From Magicicada septendecula (taxonomy: Eukaryota > Arthropoda > Insecta > Hemiptera > Cicadidae): a stretch of 64,000 nucleotides of DNA. The number at the start of each line of letters is the position of its first letter. Position 1 is the first letter of the stretch. A model generated the notes under the pieces. The model made no database searches. It saw only the letters and a list, made by a program, of their open reading frames with translations, and had not been told where the DNA came from. The position numbers were made by a program, and so were the translations under genes. Shown in pieces: positions 13,867 to 25,205 of the stretch. Where the stretch lies: positions 806,001 through 870,000 of the forward strand of contig JAWRYS010001461.1 of NCBI GenBank assembly GCA_034769895.1. The letters run 5' to 3'.

Positions 13867-13870
13867 ATCC
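13825..13870 (-). ncRNA. Hammerhead ribozyme motif, PLE 1 terminal repeat
   Basis: On the minus strand CTGATGA (13856-13862), a helix II of GGGGC-ATAT-GTCCC, then GAAAC (13836-13840) followed by GCGTA. Flanking GATATTC and GAAT can form a short helix I. Helix III is minimal (ACGCGU), as in Penelope hammerheads, which are thought to work best as dimers. Confidence 0.7.
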
Positions 13871-14036
13871 CTTGGTGAAGTTCGTCGATCATTAAAATAT
13901 TAAAAACACTTTATATACAATTTTACACATAACAATAAATATAATATAAACATAAAAAACACATAAAATCCCCAAACTTGAGACACACGAGATATGGGTG
14001 GTGCGCACCACGACATGCTATAGTCGACTGCAGTGT

Positions 14037-15095
14037 TCATGTTGTTATATGTTGTGCACTATGGACCTTGTTCTGTATTCTTATCGCTGTGTCGTATAAT
14101 AGAGTTGACTGGAAATTCAATTGATCATTAAGGATGACTTCTTCTGTTTTTTTATTTTTGTAAGCCTTATATATTTCGTATTCTTCGATAGCATTCATAT
14201 AATTTCCTTTTCTGCATATATGGAGGGGTTGAAAGTTCGTTGTGAAATCAGTATAACTATGGTTTTTGTCCATCTATGGCGCGCATAATTTGACACCGTT
14301 TTATTAAATTCTTTTTTAGGTAAATGTTCTCTGAATCGTTTTTTAAAAGGTCTACCAGTTTGGCCAATGTAAAAGCTATCACAGTCATTGCATATTATCT
14401 TATAAACGCCCGTCCTGTCCTCAACCGATTTTGAATGTTTAGGTAAGAGTATCTTATTAATGTTATTATTAGTTCGGTGAGCCATTTTTATATTTATCCC
14501 ACTAAATACTTTGTTTAAAATTTTGGGTAGGGTCTTACCATATTCTGATGCTATATACCTAACTTTATTTCTATTATTTTCTTGTAATTCTATGTTGTTT
14601 TTCTTTTTTCTGTGTTTCTTGACCAAATTATCCACAATTGAGCTTTTATAACCATTGGCTTTAGCTATGTATTTGATCGTGTTCAATTCTTCGTGAAAAT
14701 CTTTGTCTTCTAATGGTATGGAAAGTAACCTATGTATTAAACTATGATAAGCTGCCATTTTCTGAGAAAAGGGGTGATGTGATTCAGCATTTATCATGAG
14801 ATCCGTGGTTGTCGGTTTTCGGTATATTTGATATTGAAATTTTTCATCTAGTCTTGTAATTGTCAGGTCGAGGAAAAGTTTATTATTTATGTCCGTCTCA
14901 AGTGTGAACTGTATGTTTTTATTGACACTATTCATGTATAATTTCATATTTTCTATTTGTCGTATTGTGCCATTAAAAATTATAAACGTATCATCAACAT
15001 AACGTGTATATGATATTATTTTCTTGGAAAGTTTATTTATGTTATTGAGCAAATATGTATTCTCATAGTGGTTTAAGTATATGTCAGCTAGTAAA
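14037..15095 (-). pseudogene. Penelope-like RT / GIY-YIG endonuclease fragment
   Basis: The longest open stretch (14195-15052, 285 residues) opens in the palm of a reverse transcriptase, with the catalytic YVDD motif near residues 18-21. It continues through the IYRKPTTTD and HHPFSQKMAAYHSL blocks typical of the Penelope thumb. Its C-terminal third is a GIY-YIG nuclease (GVYKI, then FYIGQTGRPFKKRFREH). In a live element this protein reverse-transcribes the element RNA and nicks the target. Codons for the ORF tail continue at 14037-14273. The N-terminal RT region is absent because the element ends at an inverted copy of itself, and the reading frame is broken. The inverted copy at 15120-15360 repeats the same C-terminal tail. 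Identification is firm; activity is not expected. Confidence 0.9.
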
Positions 15096-15524
15096 ACGGT
15101 GTCAAATTACGCGCGCCATCTGATGGACAAAAACCATAGTTATACTGATTTCACAACGAACTTTCAACCCCTCCATATATGCAGAAAAGGAAATTATATG
15201 AATGCTATCGAAGAATACGAAATATATAAGGCTTACAAAAATTAAAAAAACAGAAGAAGTCATCCTTAATGATCAATTGAATTTCCAGTCAAATCTATTA
15301 TACGACACAGCGATAAGAATACAGAACAAGATCCATAGTGCACGACATATAACAACATGAACACTGCAGTCGACTATAGCATGTCGTGGTGCGCACCACC
15401 GATATTGCGTGTGTCTCAAGTTTGGGGATTTTATGTGTTTTTTATGTTTATATTATATTTATTGTTATGTGTAAAATTGTATATAGTGTTTTTAATATTT
15501 TAATGATCGACGAACTTCACCAAG

Positions 15525-15570
15525 GGATATTCCTGATGATGGGGCATATGTCCCGAAATGCGTAGAATTA
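15525..15570 (+). ncRNA. Hammerhead ribozyme motif, inverted end of PLE 1
   Basis: Plus-strand copy of the same motif: CTGATGA at 15533-15539 and GAAA at 15555-15558. The next base is T instead of C, which weakens the minimal helix III. Confidence 0.6.
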
Positions 15571-15628
15571 AATATAGAGAAAAGGCCACCAGACGGACAA
15601 GAAAAAGGTAAACTATTTTACTAATTAT

Positions 15629-16033
15629 ATATAAGTGGCCTGGATACCGAAAAACATGGACGTAAACAATAAGTTACATATTCAATATATGAATGACTCA
15701 CAGTATTCACCGACAACAGTGAAGACCAGGAACAAGTGTTTACACATTCCTTCGATTCTTAGGCCTATAAATGCACTCCCTTTTAATTTTTTAAAGACAA
15801 AAGCACAACTACCTAATTATTGTGTTGACTTTTTCCCAATAAAAGACATGAACATACTTGTTTATTTATTTACAACTTTTGCATCTTTAAGATTTTTGAT
15901 AAGGAACATCATGTTAATAGCATGTCTTCAAGTTTAGTATTAGTTTAAATAAGATTCATATTTATATTCCATTATATAAAGCAGAAAGTTGAAATTAAAA
16001 ATTTTTTTAATAACTGATAATACAAGAAATATT
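15629..16033. other. Non-coding DNA, nothing recognised
   Basis: A 100-codon open frame at 15635-15937 has no recognisable domain and begins next to the PLE end. I do not call it a gene. Confidence 0.5.
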
Positions 16034-16215
16034 ATCAGTTATATCTACTGCGAAGGCTGTCATGGCCAGAATCAACATTATTAAATAATTTGGAAACTAC
16101 CAGAGGCTGTTGGGCTATGGTTGATAGCTTATAATGTGATTCATATTTTTCTAAACGTTTAGACCGTCCACTGGAGACCTTCCTCAGTAGAAACGCGTTC
16201 AACAAAGAATGGCAT
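16034..16215 (-). mobile_element. Fossil Penelope-type terminal repeat
   Basis: The minus strand reads CTGAGGA (16181-16187), an AGGTCTCC...GGACGGTC helix, then TAAACGTTTAG where an intact hammerhead has GAAAC. A downstream block translating as STIAQQPLVVSKLFNNVDSG resembles the conserved flank of PLE-type repeats as I remember it. Old and decayed. Confidence 0.45.
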
Positions 16216-16433
16216 GCCAAACGCACCTCAAGCAGAGGTATAAGCAGTTAATTATCAGCTATATTTCTAGGTAGATATATGTACATTAACAGGCAAATGT
16301 AAATTTTTCATTGACTGTGCATGCAGTAACACAGCTGCACATTTAAAGTAAAATGTCAGATGCACGAATCAAAACCTGGTTGGATTTCTATGGTAGCTTA
16401 GTGGCCATCGACCTCATCTCTTATAAGGATATA

Positions 16434-16875
16434 CACTAAAAACTCGTTTATCCGAAAATCCGGTTTATCCAAAACAATTTTTAGTAAATTTTAAAAATAC
16501 ACAAAAGCATTTTCCTGTCCTTTCGTATCTAGAGCGACAAGACGAAACTTCCTCTGCAGAACTTCTACCAATGAAACGACTTCGAGATCGGGCAGCCATA
16601 AAACGAGCTTCAAAGCTTAGGGAAAAAACTATGATTGATTACTGTATGATCAAACAATAGGACTGTTCCAGTACTGTAGAAACTATAATTTACATTGCGG
16701 TGCCATTTTATAGTTTATTATGTCATATTCACTGTAACTTTTAAATTATTATTATTAAAAAAAGTTACTGAATTTACATATTATGTATTATTATTTAAAT
16801 AGAAGTATCGGTTTATCCGAATTTCGTTTATCCGAACAGGCACGGTCCCATCAAACTCGGATAGAGTTTTTAGTG
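16434..16875 (+). mobile_element. Tigger/pogo-type MITE with transposase tail
   Basis: Bounded by TA (16432-16433 and 16876-16877). Ends are CACTAAAAACTCGTTTATCC on the left and its imperfect inverse on the right, with repeated GTTTATCCGAA motifs near both ends as in Tigger elements. The interior keeps an open tail around 16525-16660 (KRLRDRAAIKRASKLREKT) resembling the basic C-terminus of Tigger transposases. So it is an internally deleted copy of 442 bp. Confidence 0.75.
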
Positions 16876-16931
16876 TATATGAAAACGACTCAGTCCAATA
16901 GTCATATTGTTGATTACTATGTCTACCAAAA

Positions 16932-18788
16932 ATATCGGTATGGAGAACCATACATGACTTCCATGTTCAAGAATTATATTTAAAATCATTTTTGAAATGA
17001 AATATTTCCATAGAATCTACTTCTTTCTACTTACTGCTTCAGCCTTAACCACAGCTGTGGTTAAGGCTGGTCACTAACGAATACCACCTCACGTTATCGC
17101 ACTCGATTTTCACTGATGATGTAAGTCGATGGCACTGCCGAAACGTCTGGTTTTGCAGAAAACAGGACTACGGCCAAACAGCCCGTGAAGGAATTTTAAC
17201 AACAAATTACTTCTTTGTTGCCGATAATGTAGTACACAATAAACAATTATCCCCTCCCCCATCAAATATAATTTTAATTTATAGAAAATTACCCCCTCCT
17301 CATTCAACTAGCCTCTTCATTTATAATATATTTCATCTATGTTTCTATAGTGGATTATTATGATCTTCTTATCAGGATACTTTATTTATCAAAATTAAGT
17401 ACTTTACGCTTGTTAAAACATAAAACGTTGCAGGTAAACTACCCCTTCCTCTTAACCGATCTTCACCAAAATCAGTCCTCTACAATTCAGGGATGTATGC
17501 AAAAAATTATTTGATTCTGTTTGAATGTGGGGCAGTTATCATTCATCAAAGAAAAAATTACCCTTGTTAAAACATAAAATGTTGTAGGTAAACTACCCCT
17601 TTCTCTTAACCGATCTTCACCTAAATCAAGAGGCCTTGAGTCCGTTACAATTCAGGAACGTATGCAAAAAACTATTTGATTCTGTTTGAATTTGCGGCAG
17701 TTATTGTTCATCTTGGAAAAAATACCCTTGCTAAAACATTAAACGTTGCAGGCAAACTACCCCTTTCTCTTAACCGATCTTCACCAAAATCAATAGACCT
17801 TGAGTCCTCTACAATTCAGGGATGTATGCAAAAAATTATTTGATTGTTTGAATGTGCGGCAGTTATCGTTCGTCAAAAAAAAATTACCCTTGTTAAAACA
17901 TAAAACGTTGCAGATAAACTACCCCTTCCCCTTAACCGATCTTCACCAAAATCAATAGGCCTTAAGTCCTCTGCAATTCAGAACTGTATGCAAAAAATTA
18001 TTTAATTCTGTTTGAATTTGCAGCTGTTATCGTTTGCCGTAGAAAAAATTCTACACACACTTTTCAGAAAATGTCTTTCTTCATGTTTTGAGGGTAGTAC
18101 AATCAGAATCAGCCCTTATCTCGACGATTTTTTTCGCCATCACCATACTTCCATTCCTTATGGAACATGGAAGTAAAAATTATCCCCTCCCCCTTCAACT
18201 ATAATTTTCATTTATAGAAAATTACCCCCACCCCGTTCAACTAGCCTCTTCATTTATAGATATTTCATCTACGTTTCTACGGTGGATTATTATGATCTTC
18301 TTATCAGGATACTTTATCAAAATTAAGTACTTTACTCTTGTTAAAACATAAAACGTTGCAGGTAAACTATCCTTTCCCCATCACCGATCTTCACCAAAAT
18401 CAATAGGCCTTGAGTCCTCTACAACTCAGGCACATATGTAAAAAATTATTTGATTCTGTTCGAATTTACAGCAGTTATTGTTCGTCATAGAAAAAATTAC
18501 CCTTGTTAAAACATAAAAGGTAAACTACCCCTTTCTCTTAACCGATCTTCACCAAAAACAATAGGCCTTGAGTACTCTACAATTCAGGGGTGTATGCAAA
18601 AAATTATTTGATTCTGTTCGAATTTGCGGCTGTTATTGTTTGCCATAGAAAAAATTCTACACACACACTTTTCGAAAAATGACTTTTCTTCATGTTTTGA
18701 GGGTAGTTCAATCACAATCAGCCATTATCTCGAACACGATTTTTTTTGCCTGACCATACTTCCATTTCCTTATGGAACATGAAAGTAA
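16932..18788 (+). mobile_element. Helentron/DINE-1-like element, copy H1
   Basis: Opens ATATCGGTATGGAGAACCAT, passes through a module with a hammerhead motif, then an array of units of about 160 bp (GCAGGTAAACTACCCC... AACCGATCTTCACC...) and closes with the CCATACTTCCAT...GGAA palindrome and GAAAGTAA. An internal 3' palindrome at about 18148-18177, followed by another 5' module, shows it is a fused or nested pair. No Rep or helicase gene is present. Confidence 0.75.
17104..17152 (+). ncRNA. Hammerhead motif in H1
   Basis: CTGATGA 17113-17119, helix II around GTAAGTC...GGCACTGCC (weaker than in sister copies), GAAAC 17140-17144, then GTCTGG, which can pair with TCA for a short helix I. Confidence 0.6.
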
Positions 18789-21700
18789 AAAACTGTGATA
18801 AATGGCCAGTCTCAGAATTGCTCAGTATTAAATAATCACAACAAAAAATTATAATAATTTAAACTAACATATAGCTATTAACAGAATATTTTACAATTGC
18901 TGAATCTCCGTCTCACCAGTTTTGCAGCACTATACCTATACCAGGTTTGTTTATACACATGATTAGAGTGTGTGTCCATGTGTGAGTGAGCACGCATTGT
19001 GTACGCATGCAGAGTCTGTTAAAGTATATAATGCACTCAGCATTACAACATACAAGAATTAATCTACATTTACACTTAACAATAGATAGTTCTTTTAACC
19101 ATTATTTTAAAAAGCTATCTAAATTATACATCTATTACAATGTTCTACAAATTTTGTTACAAGTTCTTATTTGTTTATTAGCAATTTAACAAGATTTACC
19201 AATACCTGAAACCAATTTTTTCTTTACAACAAATAACTCAGAAAATGGTGGAAATACAGTTATGGGCCCATTTTATTTTAAAGTTACAGTTCAAAAAATT
19301 TCATAAATCACTAATTTTGTCCCGAAATTTGTGTCCCAAATTTTTTTTGTAGCCTCCTCTTTTTCCCCTGATGCAGAAAACTGTATGAAACTTTTTGCTA
19401 GCTGTAACTTGATAACAAAGAGTTTCTGAACCTACATTTATATGAACTTTTTTTTTTATTTTTACCAATACAACATCTGTTGAAATGATTTCAGTTCCTT
19501 TGTAAGACATTACACTTTCATATTTTAGTACAGTGTAACGGGACATTTTGGCCTACCTGGTGTAAAATAAAGAAATTGTATTTTTGAATAAAAGCAATCG
19601 TATTTTTGAATAAAAGCAATCAACATTTTTACAATGTAAAAAATAATAATTGGGACAAAACGTAAACAGAAAGGTAAAATTCAATGGTAGCGAAAGTGGT
19701 AATTCATTGGCAATACAAGATGGCGCCCGAAAAAAAAAATTAGAAAGTAAACAATGAATAATATAAAAAATTAATTAAGTTTTAAATTATCAATAAAAAG
19801 TTATAGCACAACAGAACACCATCAAAATGGTTGTTCCATAATAACCAGGCATCCTCAACTGAATGAGGATAATTGTAGAACCTCCAAACAAATTCTAATT
19901 AAAGTTGGTAAACTTACAGAAAAGACAGAGTTACAATATTTAATGGGAATTAATGACATTGTGGACAATATTATATGCTACTGGCAGAGATGGAAATAAC
20001 AGATGGAAAGAAACCAATGACACATAATCTACACACAATCCTGAGAGACAAGCTATGAGAAAAACGTTTAAAAATCTTTGAAGATACTTCAGAAATCAGA
20101 CCAAGCATTGTGCCTATGGCTAAGTTTAAAACTGCCTACACAACAATGATTTTATAAAAAGCATTTGAGGCAATGCTGCAACAAATTAAAACAACTGCAT
20201 TAAGAATGGTATACGCAAGAAAAAAATATTAAGAAGATAACAAGAAACAGGCTAGCAAAGGGTTGCAATCTTAAACAAAAAATTTATAACTGAAAAAAAA
20301 TTCAATGTTATGGTTAGTGGCAGTATGTGGATGAATGGAAGATAAGTCACTAATGTATCTGGAAAAAGAAGTGATGAAAGGTTAATCTGCAACAGACACA
20401 GCAAAAAGTGTCAAAAAGACTGGCAGGAAGAGATAACAGACATTACAACCAAGTGGACAGGAGAGAAACACAAAACAAATCAATGGGTGAAGATGAATCC
20501 AAAAAACATATCACATAGTGACAGCATAATGTCCCAGAGGCTTGGTAGCTTCGTCCTTTGTCAATCATTAATTCTCATTTACTCCAGATGAACAAGTCGA
20601 CCGACTTACAGAATGTAACAACCCTCCCATCAGCTACAAAAGACAAATCCAAAATAACTGCAATATTTACATCATTCACATGATCCATTCAAACTACATC
20701 ACAAGGGACTAAGAAAAAATCTACACCATAACCTTGTGAAAGAGAGTTTTTACAATTGCTATAACAAATTAATTTAACTAGAAACTACGTTCTTCAATAG
20801 TCACATATGTGCCCTATCTAAAGAAATTATCCTGGGATTATCAAGAATAAATACAATCACATTATTGTTTCACAATATTAAACATCTGGAGTATTATGAA
20901 TAATAATAGACACATAGGTTTACAATGTACCCACAGTGGCCAACATGGAAGTCACTGTGGTTATGACTATGACCATAATTCCCAAAATATAATACAAATG
21001 AAAACTGACCCTTCTTGCCAGGGGCAAAGAGACCCTTTTTAGGAGAGCAGAAGCATCTAACAGTCGCCAAGCAATATAGGAACCAGCTTGCAAATTTTCT
21101 TTCTAGATAACTACAACATCTCAGTCTTCGAACAGATGATCAGTGAAAGGAGTTAAAAGGACAAACTGATGGATACAAAACTGCATATTTTGAGATTATC
21201 AGAGGGTCAAATAAAGACTGTCTTCAACATGGTGCACTACGAAGGAAATGAGAATAGACGGACTTGGAGGTACAGGATACTTCTTTAAAATTAGATAGAA
21301 TGATAATGATTAGACTCATTCAAGGTTGATGTCCTCCTGGAAGCAGTAAACATGACAAAGTTGGAGAGGTATACTATGATTTATTCTGACTGATGAAGAT
21401 GAACCATACAATAATCATGGAAGATGAAAATTTGTGATAAGTTAGTATTTATGTTGTTGTTAGCATTATCGATGTTTTAGAATTCTTGGCCAGAAGGTGT
21501 TGATAAATTCCTAATGTAATCGAAATGCTGCTTTTCCTTTTAATTAAATCAGTGATGGGAAACGTTCATTTATCATATTATAAAAACACAAACATACCAT
21601 CACTGTTACATTTAAATATAAAGCAAATATGTTTTTATAGCAGTCAAGAGAGAGGTTTATCAGACAATACCAGAAAAAATTATTTTATAAGAGAAAACAG

Positions 21701-22344
21701 CATTTCATGGACACTGACAGAGATACACAAGCACTGGAATGAATAGCTTAACATGGGGTTTAACTTGCTGTAGGAGTAATGTCAATTCTTTACAGCCATT
21801 CAACCAACTATAGAAAGTAGTTTTATTTTTAAAAGGAAAATGGCCAAGGCAATATAAATTATAACATAGCTGGAAAAAAAAACTTGAAATGGAATGCAAC
21901 TGACTAGATTTTTCAAACAACACAACAGGCAACTAGAATAATAATTCTACAACAAACAAAAGATGTTTCGCTATGATAGTGAATGATAAAGGAGGAGCTC
22001 AAGTCAAACACAGTACCCACTTTTCGCCTGGTTTAGAGTGCTGGTGTTTATACTAGTTTAGTACATTCACTATAATTTACTTTTCTTCCCTAAAATTGCT
22101 TCTTTGACAGTTATATTTTATTCAGTAATTGTTGTGCATTCAATTTGTTAGCAATTAATTACTCTGCCCAACCCTCTCTCACAAAAGTTATTTTCTATTG
22201 GCCACTAAATATTCAACTGAAACTCCTTGGGTTGTGACAGTACATACTGCAATAGAAGACTGGTGGTTACATAAGTGAGGATCTATATTCAGGAAACCAA
22301 TATATAAATCAATTTAAAAACCAACCATCCAACATACTCCCTTT
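18789..22344. other. Non-coding DNA with small repeats and unassigned old TE-like text
   Basis: A 21-22 bp direct repeat (TTTTTGAATAAAAGCAATC) lies at 19577-19622. The block 19900-21450 has stop-ridden lysine-rich frames that could be an old LINE, but no motif could be fixed. No gene is supported. Confidence 0.4.
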
Positions 22345-22717
22345 AAGAAGCTTAAGGGTACGTGCATAGCGCAGAATACTAGCATAGGAGCTTCAGATAG
22401 ATGATCGCAAATAGAATATCGCACATGTATGAGAGGTATGCATACCGAGGATGAAATAATGTCTGATACATGAGAATAGTGAACAGTGTTCCGAGTCCTG
22501 TGTGTGTCGCCATAAGGACATTTTACAGCCGATTAGAGACCGAACTGTTTACATTTTACTGGGAATTGTACATTGGATAGAGTTGCGTGTGGCTACAGTG
22601 CGGGAAATGTCCTTGAAGCAACCAATCAGAGCTCAGAAGTATTCCATGTGCGATGTAAATAAACAAACTTGTTTGCTTTACAGAGGATCAGCGATGATAT
22701 TCTCTGGTACCCGATGT
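22345..22717. other. Left flank of the Sola element, possible end of an older TIR element
   Basis: GTACGTGCATAGCGCAGAATA near 22359 resembles, in inverse, CTTCGCTATGCACGGTGCC just right of the Sola element (about 37352-37370). The Sola element may have landed in an older inverted-repeat element. The 114-codon frame at 22502-22846 runs into the Sola end and is not a gene. Confidence 0.35.
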
Positions 22718-23309
22718 GGGTCATTCCATATCAAATCAACCAGGGGTCTGAACCTCAGTGTCTCAAATATTGGTAATTTTTTGTATATTTGTTGTACTTA
22801 TAAAGTACTTCAAAAATACAAAGTTTCAAATTTTATTGTTGGGTAGTTTTTTTTTAAAGATTTTTTAAAAACTGCACAAAACGCCATTTTTCACATTGTT
22901 TTGAAACAGAAAACTGTGTATAATTAAGGAACCGTTAGACCTAGAAAGCTCTTTTATAGCTCATTTTAAAGGTCTTTGTAAGGGCTTTAATTTGATATGT
23001 AACACAACCTACTTTGAACAAAAACCTTTTTTTGGCATGTTTTCAAAAAACGTTTTTTTGAAAATTTCAAAAACACCATCATCGAATTTTTTCAAAAAAA
23101 TATATGTTATTTGTAAAGACATTGACTAGAAATATGCAAAGTTTGAAAGTGGAGAAATGATGGGTTTTTTTTTAACAAAAATTTAAAGGCATCAGTGTGG
23201 AGGTCGTATTCACGTAAATTTGCATTACAATACCAACAGTTACATTTTATGTCATTTTTAGTTTGCCTTAGTACCATAATGATAAATTACAAACAATTAC
23301 TAAGACTCA
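22718..23309 (+). repeat. Left long terminal inverted repeat of the Sola-like element
   Basis: Near-identical inverse of 36741-37340, with a few substitutions and indels mainly in the outer 100 bp and in poly-A/T runs. It lies just beyond the transposase stop codon. Confidence 0.9.
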
Positions 23310-23546
23310 CCTACAAATTCTCTTGAATAAAGTGTCCCATATTGATCTTGCAGTGAAATGATTTTAAGCAACAAAACTCATTTATTAGTTGTATATTTTA
23401 CGAATTAAAACATATCTGTAGAAGATTCTAGTCTATATATACACTACACAGTGCAGTCTTATAAGAACAAATCATGTTTGTAAATTAAAATAGTGCTTTT
23501 GAATATTAATCATTTAGAGTTCACACATAAGTTAATAATAAGTTGT

Positions 23547-25205
23547 TCACATTTTCTTCAACTGTTGTTCAAGTAAGTGAGATGAGTCTGCCATTTCTTC
23601 TGTGGTCAAAGTATACGTTCTTCCTGTAGCGGTTCTAGGTTCAACCTTTTTCAGAAGGGTGTCTGTTGACACATCCAAAATATCCAACCGTGGTTGAGGA
23701 TAGAAAAATGATGCTGCCGGTCCTCGGGGATGTAAAAAGCTCACTTTAACTTCATTTGTCTCGTTGTTTTTCCCTAGGATGCATGCAAGCCACCAGAAGT
23801 TATCATACATGACAGTTACAAAACCTGATTCAATTTCTTCTAATTCAGCTGTTACACTATCTGTTATAACTGGTGCTTGTAGCTTTCTTTCAGTACTTGA
23901 AGAAAACAATTTTGTTGCCATTTGTGTGTCAGAAATAGGGATAACTGCATGTAAATTATGGGTCCTTTTATAGTTTTTGTTTTATCAAAACGTGTTGCTA
24001 ACCTTTCTTCATTTTCATTGTGTTCTTCTATTGTACAGTATTTAAACTTGATGCCTGGTATGTTGGTTGCTGCAAATTCATATAATTGATGCGGTGTCAT
24101 TATTTGCTGGTCATACGGTCGCTGTAAACTTGCTTTCATAGCTAATCTTTTAACAGTCCCCCCTAGACCATCACAGGCACTTTTACCATGTGATGTGGCA
24201 AAGAAATGCCACTCAGCATCAATGCCAAAGTCTTTTTTGTGCAAACAAATGTTCTGGAAATCCTTACGGTTTTTATATTGTCCTGCACAACCATCTGAGA
24301 AGTAATAAATTATTTTAATCCCTGGGATGTCTTCTTTTAGGGCATTAATCAGGTGCGTCTGAAAGAGATTGAATGCAACAGTGTTGTGGGTAAGGCACTC
24401 TGGTATAAAAACGTAATTTAAGTGCTGTATTTTACTGTCTTCTCCTCTATAGTAGACAACAAAGGGATGGAGTGTTGCCTGGCTATTGGTCCAATGGTAA
24501 GATTGAACCTCATCTTGGAGGACAAATGAATAATTTTCTGAAAAATCACAGGTTACAACCACTTCACCTTCCTCTAAGTTAGTTTTTGTTTCACGGTAAA
24601 ACTCTTTTTGCATGTTTCCTAAAAAAGAGTGTGTCTTTAACTTTAAAATAGCTTCACTGAAATCTTCTATGAATTCATCCTTTTCTTTTACAACAGTCTC
24701 TAATGTACATCTATCTACAGACATCCACTTTTTAATTGTTACACTATCTATCACCTCATCTTCAAACTTCTGGCGCAGTAAAGCTTTCAAAGGTTCTATC
24801 CCGGGACACTCTTTGCATGTGTTCAGATAACAGATAGGAGATGCTGGGTTGCACATAATTTTGTACAGGCAGGTTTGGTAGTTTTTTAATGCCACTTCAT
24901 CTCCATCCAGTACAAAGCTGTGCATTTTTTATCCATTCATCAATTTTACATTCTGATGAATTAGACAGACACATACTGTATGGGTGCTACTCTTTCCGGC
25001 CAAAATGCAATTTTTTGGACGCAAATCACAAAATTTTGAAAAACCTATTTGGTGGCCTGGGTTTTCTTCCTTAAAAATTGTATATGCTTCATTCAAATTG
25101 AGTAAAATTAATCTTTTTTGAAGATGAAGTTTGTCCTCTTTGCCTCTACGCACTGTGACATCTTTCTTACCAGGCATCACTCTACTTATGTCATCACAAT
25201 TGTAA
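23547..25205 (-). pseudogene. Sola-like DDE transposase, main part
   Basis: Three consecutive minus-strand frames (25264-24929, 24925-23864, 23921-23547) make up one RNase H-fold transposase. Visible blocks: DDISRVMPGKKD and FSKFCDLRPKNC; the cysteine-rich SPICYLNTCKECPG; the catalytic-core stretches CDFSENYSFVLQDEVQSYHW and FSDGCAGQYKNRKDF; the block FFATSHGKSACDGLGGTVKR; and a C-terminal domain (FVTVMYDNFWWLACI ... FLHPRGPAASF ... TGRTYTLTTEEM) that looks like a small beta-barrel. The first two frames are separated by a single in-frame TAA at 24929-24931. The third is shifted near 23960. In a live element it would cut and rejoin the 600-bp TIRs. The N-terminus continues beyond the Helentron-like insertion at 36650-36740. 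Confidence 0.82.

Larger units (their letters stand above)
13243..15628 (-). mobile_element. Penelope-like element 1 with tandem and inverted terminal repeats
   Basis: The body lies on the minus strand: the 3' part of a Penelope-type ORF (14037-15095, RT thumb plus GIY-YIG) followed by two direct copies of a 312 bp terminal repeat (13243-13554 and 13555-13866). At about 15091 the body joins an inverted copy of its own 3' end, running to 15628, so the whole folds back on itself. Penelope elements are known for tandem and inverted pseudo-LTRs and for 5' truncation. The upstream part of the RT is missing. The copy looks old and broken. Confidence 0.85.

Noticed and set aside
19900-21450. LINE ORF relic
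   Set aside because: Lysine-rich fragments suggest it, but no RT motif could be read, unlike 39240-40260.
22502-22846. 114-codon plus-strand gene
   Set aside because: It crosses the border of the Sola-like TIR and the mirror sequence occurs in the other TIR.
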